DNA from: Gordonia soli NBRC 108243
GTDB lineage: Bacteria > Actinomycetota > Actinomycetes > Mycobacteriales > Mycobacteriaceae
Length of the DNA stretch: 64,000 nt
Direction of reading: 5' to 3'
Assembly: GCF_000334455.1 (NCBI RefSeq)
Contig: NZ_BANX01000011.1
Coordinates: 310,001-374,000, forward strand
The translations under genes and the position numbers were made by a program. Shown one piece after another: positions 1 through 8,058 of this stretch; positions within the stretch are counted from its first letter, which is position 1, and each line of letters opens with the position of its first letter. The notes beneath the pieces are model-generated. The model searched no databases and was not told the DNA's origin. It saw nothing but the letters and a program-made list of their open reading frames with translations.

Positions 1-49
1 AGGCACCGGTGACCAGGACCGTGCGTGGTGCGGTGGTGTCGTCGGCCAT
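1..49 (-). CDS. NAD-dependent epimerase, N-terminal fragment
   Basis: Only the first 16 codons are in the window; the gene runs off the left edge. The ATG at 49 opens MADDTTAPRTVLVTGA, ending in the VLVTGA start of a Rossmann nucleotide-binding fold. In M. tuberculosis the gene following proC, the excisionase-like gene and the bS22 gene is galE2 (Rv0501), a sugar-nucleotide epimerase, and the same order is seen here. The identification rests on this fragment plus gene order, so the substrate cannot be named. Confidence 0.6.
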   Translation of the reverse strand, partial: MADDTTAPRTVLVTGA

Positions 50-136
50 GCCCACAGGCTATCGGCTGTCCGGGGAGACCTGCCGGGCGAGCGCGTGACG
101 ACGACGAGTCGGTCGCTCACGACCCGTGAACGCAGA

Positions 137-158
137 AGAACCCGCCGAAGCGGGTTCT
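137..158 (-). terminator. Hairpin downstream of the bS22 gene
   Basis: A perfect 9-bp stem, AGAACCCGC with GCGGGTTCT, closes a four-base loop that reads TTCG on the minus strand. It starts 16 bp beyond the bS22 stop codon and lies before the epimerase start. No long U tract follows, which is common for actinobacterial terminators. Confidence 0.6.
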
Positions 159-174
159 CGCGGGACGCGTCGGA

Positions 175-276
175 CTATTTGCCGAGTTTGCGACGCTGCA
201 CCCGGGTCCGCCGCAGCAGCTTGCGGTGCTTCTTCTTCGACATGCGCTTGCGGCGCTTCTTGATCACTGAACCCAT
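175..276 (-). CDS. Ribosomal protein bS22 (33 aa, AURKAIP1/COX24 domain)
   Basis: The 33-residue product begins [20 protein letters not shown] and ends VQRRKLGK, and almost half of it is Lys or Arg. It is near-identical to the mycobacterial small protein Rv0500B, which ribosome structures place as the extra 30S protein bS22 close to the decoding region (established knowledge). A GAGGAAG ribosome-binding site lies 8 nt before the ATG. Its place between the excisionase-like gene and the epimerase matches M. tuberculosis. Because of its size it is easily missed in annotation. The composition and length leave little doubt about the family. Confidence 0.92.
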
Positions 277-495
277 GGGGGTGCTTCCTCACGATTGAAT
301 GCTGTCGGTCTGCTCCGGTGCCGGCCTGCGGCACGAGGCAACCGGTACGCGGATTCCCACGATACCGCCCGGTGTCGGGACGGTGAAATCCGGGAGCGCT
401 CGGCGGCGTCCGCGAACGCCGGGCTCAACGACGACAACTCCCCACGGGCGACCCCTGGCGGGCCTCCCGTGCGGAGTCGATCGTCACCGACCTCA

Positions 496-513
496 CGGCG
501 CCTCTCGGCGCCG
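496..513 (-). terminator. Hairpin after the excisionase-like gene
   Basis: CGGCGCC and GGCGCCG form a 7-bp perfect stem around a 4-nt loop, 7 bp beyond the stop codon of the HTH gene on the same strand. No U tract follows, so function as a terminator is inferred from position and stem strength. Confidence 0.4.
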
Positions 514-519
514 CGGGGG

Positions 520-750
520 TCAGCCCACGTCGAAGTAGGACGTCTCCAGGTAGTCGTGCACGGCCTTGGCGTGCACACGGAACGACCGGCCGACGCGCAC
601 AGCCGGCAATTCGCCGCTGTGCACCAACCGATACACCGTCATCTTCGACACCCGCATCAACGATGCGACCTCGGCCACCGTGAGGAACTGCGACCCCGGG
701 GTCGCATTGCTCACCGCTCCGCTCCTGTCACCAGGCTTCTCTGCAGCCAT
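520..750 (-). CDS. Excisionase/BldC-type helix-turn-helix DNA-binding protein
   Basis: A 76-residue protein whose core LTVAEVASLMRVSKMTVYRL is a MerR-like winged helix-turn-helix of the excisionase (HTH_17) family, followed by the wing GELPAVRVGRSFRVHA. This is the family of Rv0500A and of the developmental regulator BldC. The ATG at 750 is chosen because a GGAGG sits 12 nt upstream and because the residues encoded further upstream are basic and non-conserved. It lies between proC and the bS22 gene as in mycobacteria. DNA binding is certain by family; its targets are not known from the sequence. Confidence 0.85.
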   Translation of the reverse strand: MAAEKPGDRSGAVSNATPGSQFLTVAEVASLMRVSKMTVYRLVHSGELPAVRVGRSFRVHAKAVHDYLETSYFDVG

Positions 751-930
751 GAATAACTCATACCTCCGGTGCACGCGTCGCGGCCGCCGGCTTCCCCTCC
801 GGCGGACATCAGACACGCACGTGCTTCAAGGAGCTTAGCGTGGCGTATGTGAAAAATGCGACGTGAGAGACCAAGAATCTGGGCCTTTTCGCGAGCGGAC
901 CCCTACATCCTGGGGTTTTCCCGCCCGACG

Positions 931-947
931 ACCCCAATTCATGGGGT
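931..947. terminator. Small hairpin overlapping the proC stop codon
   Basis: ACCCCA and TGGGGT pair around a 5-nt loop that contains the proC stop codon. The stem is short (6 bp) and no U tract follows, so this is a weak terminator candidate. Confidence 0.25.
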
Positions 948-1808
948 GTCACGCTCGGATCTCCCGTTGTTCACCCCGCCCAAACCCTCAACGTCGGGTC
1001 GATGCCCGCCCCGCGCGCTGACCGCGGCGGCGGCGCGCGTGGCCTCGTACACCGAGTGCCGCAGGCCACCGGCCTCGAACTCACGGATGGCCGCGGCGGT
1101 GGTGCCACCGGGCGAGGTGACGGCGGCGCGTAGGTCGACCGGTGAGATACCCGACTCGCTGAGCAACAGGCCTGCACCACGCACCGTCTGCACGGTCAGC
1201 TCGACCGCCTGCGGACGGGACAGTCCGAGCGCGACACCGGCATCGATGAGTGCCTCTGCCAGCAGGAACACGTAGGCCGGGCCGGATCCCGAGAGGGCCG
1301 TCACGGCATCCATCTGCTTCTCGGGAACCACCGCCACCTTGCCGACGCTCTCCAGCAGTCGGATGACGACCTCGAGCTGCTCGTCGCTCACATACCGACC
1401 GCGCGCCACCGCCGCCATGGCCTCGTTGACCAGCATCGGGGTGTTCGGCATGACCCGGACCACGGGCGACCCGGCCTGCAGGGCGTTCTCGAATCGCGTC
1501 AACGGAAGGCCGGCGACCAACGACACCGTCACCCGCTCGACGTCGCCGTTGTCGTCGGCGGCCGCGAGATCACGCAACACGGAGTCGACATCGTCGGGCT
1601 TGGTCGCGATGAAGACGAACTGGGCGCTCTCGGCAGCAGCGCGGACGTCGGTGACCAGCACCCCGTATTCGTCGGCGATCTCGGTGGCGCGCGATTCCAT
1701 CTTCTCCGAGACGACCAGATCCTTGGTCTGCTTGCCGGACTGGATGAGTCCGGCGAGCAACGCCTCGCCGATCTTTCCGCCGCCGATGATCGCGATCCGT
1801 TCGGTCAC
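939..1808 (-). CDS. proC: Pyrroline-5-carboxylate reductase
   Basis: Catalyses the last step of proline synthesis, reducing 1-pyrroline-5-carboxylate to proline with NAD(P)H in the cytosol. The 289-residue protein opens with the dinucleotide-binding loop IAIIGGGKIGEALLAG (residues 5-20), has the MPNTP motif near residue 120, and carries the family signature around residue 170 (TALSGSGPAYVFLLAEAL). Length is normal for ProC. The start is a GTG at 1808; an AGGAAGTAGG stretch lies upstream. It heads the block shared with Rv0500, and its 5' region contains a duplicated hairpin (1838-1884). Confidence 0.95.
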   Translation of the reverse strand: MTERIAIIGGGKIGEALLAGLIQSGKQTKDLVVSEKMESRATEIADEYGVLVTDVRAAAESAQFVFIATKPDDVDSVLRDLAAADDNGDVERVTVSLVAGLPLTRFENALQAGSPVVRVMPNTPMLVNEAMAAVARGRYVSDEQLEVVIRLLESVGKVAVVPEKQMDAVTALSGSGPAYVFLLAEALIDAGVALGLSRPQAVELTVQTVRGAGLLLSESGISPVDLRAAVTSPGGTTAAAIREFEAGGLRHSVYEATRAAAAVSARGGHRPDVEGLGGVNNGRSERDTP

Positions 1809-1837
1809 GTGGTCTCGCCTACTTCCTAGTCGTCTGT

Positions 1838-1884
1838 GGTCCCCGGGACGGGGAATCCTGCTCCGGTCCCCGGGACGGGGAATC
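1838..1884. repeat. Tandem 20-bp repeat with internal hairpins upstream of proC
   Basis: The 20-bp sequence GGTCCCCGGGACGGGGAATC occurs at 1838-1857 and again, identical, at 1865-1884, a 27-bp period. Each copy contains CCCCG-GGA-CGGGG, able to fold as a small hairpin. The pair lies between the thioesterase stop (1911) and the proC start (1808), both on the minus strand, so it is in the leader of proC or in the intergenic part of a joint transcript. Confidence 0.8.
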
Positions 1885-1910
1885 GTGGGTGTCGTCGATG
1901 TGACAGCCCG

Positions 1911-2765
1911 TCAGCGGGCCTGCGGGATCAGCGCGAGCTGCCGCGACTGGGCGACCACCGCTCCGGTCGAGTCCACCACGAGGTGGTCCTCCTCGAACAA
2001 CCCCTGCCCCACTTCGACGCTGGATGCCGCGAAACGGAGCCATCCGGGTGCGGGCTGTCGACGGATGTACGTGGTCAGCTGGACGGTGGGTGCCCAACCG
2101 AAGTAGCCCAGGTTCATCACCACGGGCGGTGAGATGTCGCAGACCAGGACGGCGAACTCGACGGTCGGGTCGCTGCCCTTGGGTCGCGTCCACCCGCGGA
2201 CCACCGGGTCGCCGGTCTCACCGCGTACCAGTGGGGTCGTCGGCTCGAGCACGAGATCGAGCGCAGGTCCCCAATGCAGCACCGCGGCGATCGGCGAGTC
2301 GTCGATGGCGATGCCGTCGGCCGGCGGCTCGATCCCGGTGCCGTCGAGCAGAGTCGCCCCCGAGTGCCTCGCGGCGTCGGTGTCGAGGCGGGCCAGCGTC
2401 ACCGACGAGGCGATCATCACCCGACCGCCCTGGATCGCGTCGACCGACGCCACCGATACCGTGCGACCGGTCTTGCGCAGGCGCACCACGAGTTCGATCT
2501 CGGCGGGATCGGGTGCTCCCAGGTAGTCACTCGCGATAGCGACCGGGGTGACGGTCGGATCGGCATCGGCGACCAGAACCCGGAACGCCTCGCCCGCCGC
2601 GTGCGCGATGAGTGACTGGACGCTGCCGCCGTGGACCTTGGGCCCGACCGTGAAGGTCGGATCGATCACCGCGTGGTAGACCACGGTGTCCGGTGCACCA
2701 GAGGTCGACGAGGTCGGCGCACCGACGCTCGACAACGTGAGCAGCTCGGTCATCTTCTGGCTCAT
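1911..2765 (-). CDS. Hotdog-fold acyl-CoA thioesterase-like protein (Rv0499 type)
   Basis: A 284-residue protein with the layout of the thioesterase-like superfamily: two consecutive hotdog-type halves, the first with VHGGSVQSLIAHAAG (about residues 43-57) resembling the helix of acyl-CoA thioesterases, the second ending in LVVDSTGAVVAQSRQLALIP, the usual closing strand of TesB-like proteins. Position next to proC matches Rv0499 of M. tuberculosis. A second in-frame ATG four codons downstream (MTELLTL) is an equally possible start. The substrate is not predictable; hydrolysis of an acyl-CoA is inferred from the fold only. Confidence 0.7.
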   Translation of the reverse strand: MSQKMTELLTLSSVGAPTSSTSGAPDTVVYHAVIDPTFTVGPKVHGGSVQSLIAHAAGEAFRVLVADADPTVTPVAIASDYLGAPDPAEIELVVRLRKTGRTVSVASVDAIQGGRVMIASSVTLARLDTDAARHSGATLLDGTGIEPPADGIAIDDSPIAAVLHWGPALDLVLEPTTPLVRGETGDPVVRGWTRPKGSDPTVEFAVLVCDISPPVVMNLGYFGWAPTVQLTTYIRRQPAPGWLRFAASSVEVGQGLFEEDHLVVDSTGAVVAQSRQLALIPQAR

Positions 2766-2861
2766 GTATCGCTCTCTCGTCTCGTCGACCGCGCGCCACG
2801 GGTGTGCGGCCGTGTCGCATGGTCGCGGCTACAGCACGAACCCGCCCGGATCGGTGGACGA

Positions 2862-3758
2862 TCAACCGAGCTCGGTGGGGACCTCGCGCCGAAGGTGGCT
2901 CCGGGCAAAATCTAACGAACGCTTCAGCAGTGCACTGCGCTCGGGTTTGGTCCGGGCCGCCGACGTGCTCACCTCGAGGATCACCGCGCCGTTGAATCCA
3001 CTGTTCGCCAGGCGTCGGCAGATCTCCGCGCACGGCTGCGCGCCGTCACCGGGTATCAGGTGTTCGTCGGTGGCCGCACCGTTGCCGTCCGCGAGGTGGA
3101 TGTGGTTGAGATGGTCGCCCATCCGCTCGAACAGCGCGACGGCGTCGACTCCCGCGGTCGCCGTGTGCGAGAGGTCGAGGGTGTAGTTCGCGTACCCGTC
3201 GTCGGTGGGGTCGATCGACTTGCCGAAGGCCGATGCCGCGAGCCCCGGACCGCCACGGTCGGCCAGTCGTCTGGCCGATCGCTCCCCTGCGCCGAAGATC
3301 CGGTCGGCCCGCATCGGGAACATGTTCTCCACCGCCACGGCGACGTCGCTGTCCCGTTCGAGCTCGGCGACCAGGTCGTCGAACCCTGCGACATATGCGC
3401 GCTGCCAGCGGAACGGTGGGTGCACCACGACGGTCGGCGCACCGAGGTCCTCGGCGGCCTGCACCGAACGTGCGAGCTTGACCAGCGGATCACGGCCCCA
3501 GACCCGCTGGGAGATCAGCAGACACGGCGCGTGCACCGACAACACCGGCATCTGATACCGCTCCGACAGGTACTCGACGTGCCGCACGTCCTGGCTGACC
3601 GTCTCACCCCAGACCATGAGTTCCACACCGTCGAAACCGAGTTCTGCGGCGTAGGCGAACGCGGCCTCGGTGTTCTGCGGGTAGACCGATGCGGTGGACA
3701 GCCCCACGGGGATGTCGACCGTCGGCGGGAGTGCCGTCGGGTCCGAGGTCGGTGTCAT
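2862..3758 (-). CDS. Sugar phosphate isomerase/epimerase-like TIM-barrel protein (Rv0498 type)
   Basis: A 298-residue xylose-isomerase-like TIM barrel (AP endonuclease 2 superfamily). Strand-end motifs expected for metal ligands are visible: GFDGVELMVWGE near residue 40, VVVHPPF near 112, VAVENMFPM near 140, NHIHLADGNG near 218 and ILEVST near 260, together giving Glu, His, Asp and Glu candidates. It starts 7 bp after the stop codon of the upstream membrane-protein gene, so the two are probably co-transcribed, as in the mycobacterial Rv0497-Rv0498 pair. The actual substrate is unknown. Confidence 0.75.
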   Translation of the reverse strand: MTPTSDPTALPPTVDIPVGLSTASVYPQNTEAAFAYAAELGFDGVELMVWGETVSQDVRHVEYLSERYQMPVLSVHAPCLLISQRVWGRDPLVKLARSVQAAEDLGAPTVVVHPPFRWQRAYVAGFDDLVAELERDSDVAVAVENMFPMRADRIFGAGERSARRLADRGGPGLAASAFGKSIDPTDDGYANYTLDLSHTATAGVDAVALFERMGDHLNHIHLADGNGAATDEHLIPGDGAQPCAEICRRLANSGFNGAVILEVSTSAARTKPERSALLKRSLDFARSHLRREVPTELG

Positions 3759-3765
3759 GGCGGCG

Positions 3766-5787
3766 TCAGGTGGCCAGGATGACGAGTGGTCCGATGGTGA
3801 CGATCAGACCGACACCCAGCGCGAGCAGCGTGGTCGTCAGATCGCGCGTCCGGCGGACGACGTGCGCGAAGGTCACCACCCCGAAGATCACCAGGACGGC
3901 GAGCACCAGCGCGAAGTACACATTCCATTTCCAGAGCTCGGTGAAGCCCCAGAACAGGCCGAGGCCGACCGCGAGTCCGATGATCGCCTGACCGGCGATG
4001 ATCAGCCACTGCACGAGCGGCGAGTACTTCGACGCGCGGTCGGCGACCGCGTCCGGACCATGCCCCGCTGCGGTGCTGTCGGTGGTCGTGGTGTCGGGGG
4101 TCGTGGTGTCGGAGGTCGTGGTGTCGGTGGTCGTGGTGTCGGGGGTCGTGCTGTCGGTGATCGGGGCGTCGGCGCTCCGGGTGTCGTCGAAGTCGGGGCG
4201 CCCGGCATCGACGAAGTGGTCGGAGTCCCTGGCATCGCCCGCGGGCTCATGGCCGGCGAGGTCCTCGGCCGCGCGGCGCGCGGCACGACGTCCCGAACCC
4301 GCGCCCATCGCGAGCGCTGCGGTGCCCGCGCCGACCGGGGGCACGACTCCGGTCGTCTCGCCGTCGGGGTCGTTCGGGCGCACGTCGCCGTCTCCGAAGT
4401 CGTCCTGCCCGAACACGGTGTCGGTGCCCGCCGGGTCGGCGCCGGGGGCGCCGAAGCGGCCGTCGGCGTAGCCGGAGTCGGCGTGCTCGGCATCCGAGTA
4501 CTCGACCGCTGCGTACTCGGTCGGGTCGACGTCGTCGACGTCACGCGCAGAGGCGGGGGCGGCGGCGAACGGACCCGGGTTCCGGGGACCGGGGGCGGCC
4601 CAGGCGCGATCGTCGGCGGTCTGCGTGTCGGGGACCAGCGGTCCGCCGATGATCGTCGTCTCCTCGACCGGATCGGGTCGCTGGGGAGCTCGCCGGTCGT
4701 CCGGTCCGTCGACGGCAGGCAGATCTTCCGTCGACTCGGCGGATCCCTTCTTGCGCAGCCAGCCGAACCGCTTGCGCCGGCCGGTCGTCGGCTCGTCCTC
4801 CTCGATGTCGGCGAACGCGCGGTAGGCGTCGAAGTCGTCGAGATCGCTGCTGGGCGGACCGCCGAAGGATTCGAGGTCCACACCGTCGACGTCGTCGGGC
4901 TCGACGACCACCACGTCGTCGTCACCGACCACCGGGATGATGCCGGTTACCGAGTTGTCGGCGGCCGGTCCGGGGCGATCGGCCGTGTCGCGGCTATCTC
5001 CTCCGACGAGGCGACGGGCGACGGCATCGGAGCTGAAGTCACGGGTCGAGAGCGGCGCACCCGGTAGGAACGACGGCATCCCGCTGGCGGTCTGCGCACC
5101 GACGGGGCCGGCCTGCGGCGTCGGCGGAGCGCTCGGGACGGGTCCCGGACCTCGGCGGTCGACGGGAGCGCGGTCGGCGACCGGAAGGTCGTCGGCGTAT
5201 CGGCGCGGGATCGGGTTGTCGGATCGTGGGAAAGCATCCGGGCGTCCGAAGGCGTCCGCAGGCGGGAAGGCATCCGGACGCGGTCCGCCCGGTCCGGCCC
5301 GACGATCGTCGGCGACGAAGGAGCCGGTCTGCGGTGACGGTGCGGCGGGAGACACCGATGGCGCCGGCCCCGCAGGGGCCTGAGCCGCAGGCGCCGAGCC
5401 GGTCGGGGCGGAAGGCGCTGAGCCGGTCGGGGTCACCGACGGGCTCGCTTCCGCCGCGGGCGACTGCCGGGTCACCGACGGCTCGGACTGCGGGGCGGCC
5501 GGGGTGCGGCCGGTCGGCGTGACCGGGGATGACTGGTTCGGGGCCTGCGGATTCGGGCGACCCGTAGCGGGTGTCGACGCGGCGGACTGATCGCCGGATC
5601 CCTCGGTGGGCGTCGTGACGCGGGGGATCTCGCCGGTCAGCTCCGAGACCGACACCGCGCCGTCGCGGCCGACCCGTCGGCGACCGCGTTCACGCTTCGG
5701 TGTCGCGGTGTCTGCGTCCTCCTGGCTGCGTGCCAGCAGTTCCGACACCGAGATCGGCCGGGAATCGGGGCCCGATTCGTTAGCCAT
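3766..5787 (-). CDS. Large Pro/Thr/Asp-rich membrane protein (Rv0497 type, expanded)
   Basis: Of 673 residues, roughly the first 575 are low-complexity and predicted disordered: Pro/Ala/Ser-rich, then Asp-rich, with a near-perfect TTPD/TTTD/TTSD repeat just before the membrane part. The last about 90 residues hold three hydrophobic segments (WLIIAGQAIIGLAVGLGLF, YFALVLAVLVIFGVVTF, LLALGVGLIVTIGPLVIL) with the sequence type of Rv0497. The M. tuberculosis protein is about half as long, so the cytoplasmic or extracytoplasmic tail is greatly expanded here. The opening SVSELLARSQEDADT is conserved-looking. It sits between ppx and the isomerase gene as in mycobacteria. No enzymatic function can be assigned. 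Confidence 0.8.
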   Translation of the reverse strand: MANESGPDSRPISVSELLARSQEDADTATPKRERGRRRVGRDGAVSVSELTGEIPRVTTPTEGSGDQSAASTPATGRPNPQAPNQSSPVTPTGRTPAAPQSEPSVTRQSPAAEASPSVTPTGSAPSAPTGSAPAAQAPAGPAPSVSPAAPSPQTGSFVADDRRAGPGGPRPDAFPPADAFGRPDAFPRSDNPIPRRYADDLPVADRAPVDRRGPGPVPSAPPTPQAGPVGAQTASGMPSFLPGAPLSTRDFSSDAVARRLVGGDSRDTADRPGPAADNSVTGIIPVVGDDDVVVVEPDDVDGVDLESFGGPPSSDLDDFDAYRAFADIEEDEPTTGRRKRFGWLRKKGSAESTEDLPAVDGPDDRRAPQRPDPVEETTIIGGPLVPDTQTADDRAWAAPGPRNPGPFAAAPASARDVDDVDPTEYAAVEYSDAEHADSGYADGRFGAPGADPAGTDTVFGQDDFGDGDVRPNDPDGETTGVVPPVGAGTAALAMGAGSGRRAARRAAEDLAGHEPAGDARDSDHFVDAGRPDFDDTRSADAPITDSTTPDTTTTDTTTSDTTTPDTTTTDSTAAGHGPDAVADRASKYSPLVQWLIIAGQAIIGLAVGLGLFWGFTELWKWNVYFALVLAVLVIFGVVTFAHVVRRTRDLTTTLLALGVGLIVTIGPLVILAT

Positions 5788-5926
5788 GCGTCTCCGTCCT
5801 TGTCCTGCTCCACCGACCTCGTCCTCGCGGCCGACCGGAGCGTCGCCGCACGGCCGGGGGTCGGTGTTCGATTGTGTTCTCCGGTCCGATGCTCTGGGCC
5901 GCAGGCGTGCCTGACGCGGTGACCGA

Positions 5927-6904
5927 TCAGCCGGAACGTCCGGCCACCTGTTCGATGCCGATCGATTCCGTGGCGTCGGACAGTTCGGTGTCCAGTCTCC
6001 GCAGGATCACGCCTTCGCGCAGGGCCCACGGGCAGATCTCAAGTGTATCGACCGCCAGCGCGCGCATGGCCGCCTCTGCGACGAGCGCGCCCGCGACCAG
6101 CTGACCGGCCCGATCGCTGCTCACCCCCTCGAGTTCGGCCCGGTCTGATTGCGTCATCCGCGAGATGAAGGCGATGAGCTGTCGGAGACCCGACGAGGTG
6201 AGGACGCGCCGTGTTCGTGGGCCTGCGCTCGACGGGGCGGCACCGGTCAGACGGGCCAGGCTGCGGAAGGTCTTCGACGTGGCCACCGCCAGGTCGGGGG
6301 CGCCTGCGTCGGCAAGCGCCTTGGCCGCCGGCTTCAGCTCGGCATCGAGCCAGTCCCGCAGCACCGCCACGCGCCGACGGTCGGGTGGGTCGCCGGGCAG
6401 CCACTCGCGCGTGAGCCTTCCGGCGCCGAGCGGCAGTGACAGTGCGACGTCGGGTTCCTCGTCGACACCGTTGGACATCTCCAGCGAGCCGCCGCCGATG
6501 TCGAAGGCCAGGATGCGGCCCGCGCTCCAGCCGTACCACCGACGAACCGCCAGTGAGGTCAGTCGTGCCTCGTCGTGGCCGGACAGCACCGCCACGTCCA
6601 CCCCCGTGGTGCGGGCCACCTCGGCGAGGACCTCGTCGCAGTTGGTGGCATCGCGGACCGCCGACGTCGCGAAGGCCATGATCTGCTCACACCCCGAACT
6701 CGTCGCGATGTGGGTGAACTCCTCGACGGACTCGACGAGTTTGACCGCGGCCCGATCGCTCAGACGGCCGTGCTCGTCGATCTGCTCGGCGAGCCGCAGG
6801 ACGGACTTGGTCGAACTCATCGGGGTCGGGTGCCCACCACGGTGGGCGTCGACGACGAGCAGGTGCACGGTGTTGCTGCCCACGTCGAGAACTCCTAAAC
6901 GCAC
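5927..6904 (-). CDS. ppx1: Ppx/GppA-family exopolyphosphatase
   Basis: A 325-residue single-module Ppx/GppA phosphatase of the ASKHA fold. The phosphate-1 loop is DVGSNTVHLLVVDA (7-20), TSAVRDA follows at 80-86, and the second phosphate loop is DIGGGS (135-140). The N-terminus MRLGVLDVGSNT matches Rv0496. This family releases phosphate from inorganic polyphosphate and in some members cleaves (p)ppGpp; the short form without a C-terminal HD domain is typical for mycobacterial Ppx1. A GTG start is used. It is located near senX3-regX3, the phosphate two-component system, the same arrangement as in M. tuberculosis. Confidence 0.9.
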   Translation of the reverse strand: MRLGVLDVGSNTVHLLVVDAHRGGHPTPMSSTKSVLRLAEQIDEHGRLSDRAAVKLVESVEEFTHIATSSGCEQIMAFATSAVRDATNCDEVLAEVARTTGVDVAVLSGHDEARLTSLAVRRWYGWSAGRILAFDIGGGSLEMSNGVDEEPDVALSLPLGAGRLTREWLPGDPPDRRRVAVLRDWLDAELKPAAKALADAGAPDLAVATSKTFRSLARLTGAAPSSAGPRTRRVLTSSGLRQLIAFISRMTQSDRAELEGVSSDRAGQLVAGALVAEAAMRALAVDTLEICPWALREGVILRRLDTELSDATESIGIEQVAGRSG

Positions 6905-6980
6905 GCGTCCACGGTAGTGCGTCGCGGTCGCCGGACCTAACGGGTCGCGAATCCCGGTCGCAGGCGTCGCCGCTCCATCC

Positions 6981-7037
6981 CCGCGCTCGCGCGGTTACCC
7001 GACGCCGGACGCGTCATCGCCGCGCTCGCGCGGTTAC
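6981..7037. repeat. Duplicated 18-bp hairpin motif upstream of the Cys-rich gene
   Basis: CCGCGCTCGCGCGGTTAC occurs identically at 6981-6998 and 7020-7037 (39-bp period). Each copy holds CCGCG/CGCGG arms. The second copy ends 9 nt before the GTG start of the downstream gene, so it occupies the promoter or ribosome-binding region between the divergent ppx1 and the Cys-rich gene. Confidence 0.75.
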
Positions 7038-7046
7038 GGTTGTGGG

Positions 7047-7901
7047 GTGGCGACAATCGACTCACCCGCGAAGATCGATCCGGCCCCCGAGGTCGATCTC
7101 GACTTCCCGCGGGAGTGGTATGAGTTCACCGATCCGGCCGACACCGATCACGTGGTCAGCGCCGACCTCACCTGGCTGCTCTCCAACTGGACGTGCGTGT
7201 TCGGCACGCCCGCGTGTCAGGGCATCGTCGAGGGTCGGGAGAGCGACGGCTGCTGCACCCATGGTGCTTATCTATCGGACAAGGACGATCGCAAGAAGCT
7301 GGCGAAAGCCGTCGCGCTCCTGACCGAGGACGACTGGCAGTTCTACAAGAAGGGGTCGGGAAAGGACCCGCTCGGTCCGCGCGGCTACCTCGAAGAGGAC
7401 GAGCTCGACGACGAGCCGGCTCTGAAGACGCGGAAGCACAAGGGTGCCTGCATCTTCCAGAACCGTCCCGGTTTCGCCGGCGGCGTCGGCTGCGCGTTGC
7501 ACGCGATGGCCCTGCGTCGTGGACTCGAGCCGTTGACGGTGAAGCCCGACGTCTGCTGGCAGTTGCCCGTCCGCCGCGAGCAGGACTGGGTGGACCGCCC
7601 CGACGGCACACAGGTGCTCAAGACCACGCTCACCGAGTACGACCGGCGCGGTTGGGGTGAGGGCGGCCACGATCTGAAGTGGTACTGCTCGGGATCGCCC
7701 GACGCGCACGTCGGCGCGACGCAGGTGTGGGAGTCGTACGGCCCCGAGCTGACCGAACTGATCGGCCCCGCCGCCTACGCGGAGCTGGCCGCGGTGTGCC
7801 GGCGGCGCAACGGACTCGGGCTCCTGGCCATCCATCCGGCGACCGTCGCCGCGACCAATCGCCGGGAGACCGACATCAAGTACGAGCGGCTCGACGACTG
7901 A
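7047..7901 (+). CDS. Conserved cysteine-rich protein (Rv0495c type)
   Basis: A 284-residue soluble protein conserved beside ppx1 and senX3-regX3 in mycobacteria (Rv0495c). It is rich in possible metal ligands: C50, C57, C69, C70 and H72 in the first cluster ([10 protein letters not shown] then DGCCTHG), and C135, C149, H152, C170 and C214 later. The spacing recalls iron- or zinc-binding cysteine clusters, but that is an inference. No signal peptide or membrane segment is seen. It starts with GTG at 7047, divergent from ppx1, and converges on regX3 across a mirror repeat array. Function unknown. Confidence 0.8.
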   Translation: MATIDSPAKIDPAPEVDLDFPREWYEFTDPADTDHVVSADLTWLLSNWTCVFGTPACQGIVEGRESDGCCTHGAYLSDKDDRKKLAKAVALLTEDDWQFYKKGSGKDPLGPRGYLEEDELDDEPALKTRKHKGACIFQNRPGFAGGVGCALHAMALRRGLEPLTVKPDVCWQLPVRREQDWVDRPDGTQVLKTTLTEYDRRGWGEGGHDLKWYCSGSPDAHVGATQVWESYGPELTELIGPAAYAELAAVCRRRNGLGLLAIHPATVAATNRRETDIKYERLDD

Positions 7902-7933
7902 GGGCGGCCCCGGTCGTCCGGCCCCGCGCCGCC

Positions 7934-8044
7934 GTCGACCGTGCGCCCCAAACCGTCGACCGTGCGCCGGAAGTCGTCGACCGTGCACTGCCGACGCACG
8001 ATCGGCGAACTCGGGCGCACGATGAACGGATCAGAGCGCACGAT
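7934..8044. repeat. Mirror array of a 21-bp-spaced motif (3 + 3 units)
   Basis: Three direct units with the core ACCGTGCGC sit at 7938, 7959 and 7980, each preceded by GTCG; three inverted units GCGCACGAT (first one ACGCACGAT) start at 7994, 8015 and 8036. All steps are exactly 21 bp, and each direct unit pairs with an inverted unit around one centre at 7991. The array fills the space between the convergent Rv0495c-type gene and regX3. The same motif recurs at 51267-51459 and 52177-52206. Confidence 0.85.
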
Positions 8045-8058
8045 CGGCGCATCGGAAC

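Noticed and set aside
3694-5067. Plus-strand frame with GVGGRGVGGRG repeats
   Set aside because: It is the antisense reading of the TTPD repeat in the Rv0497-type gene, not a separate Gly-rich protein.
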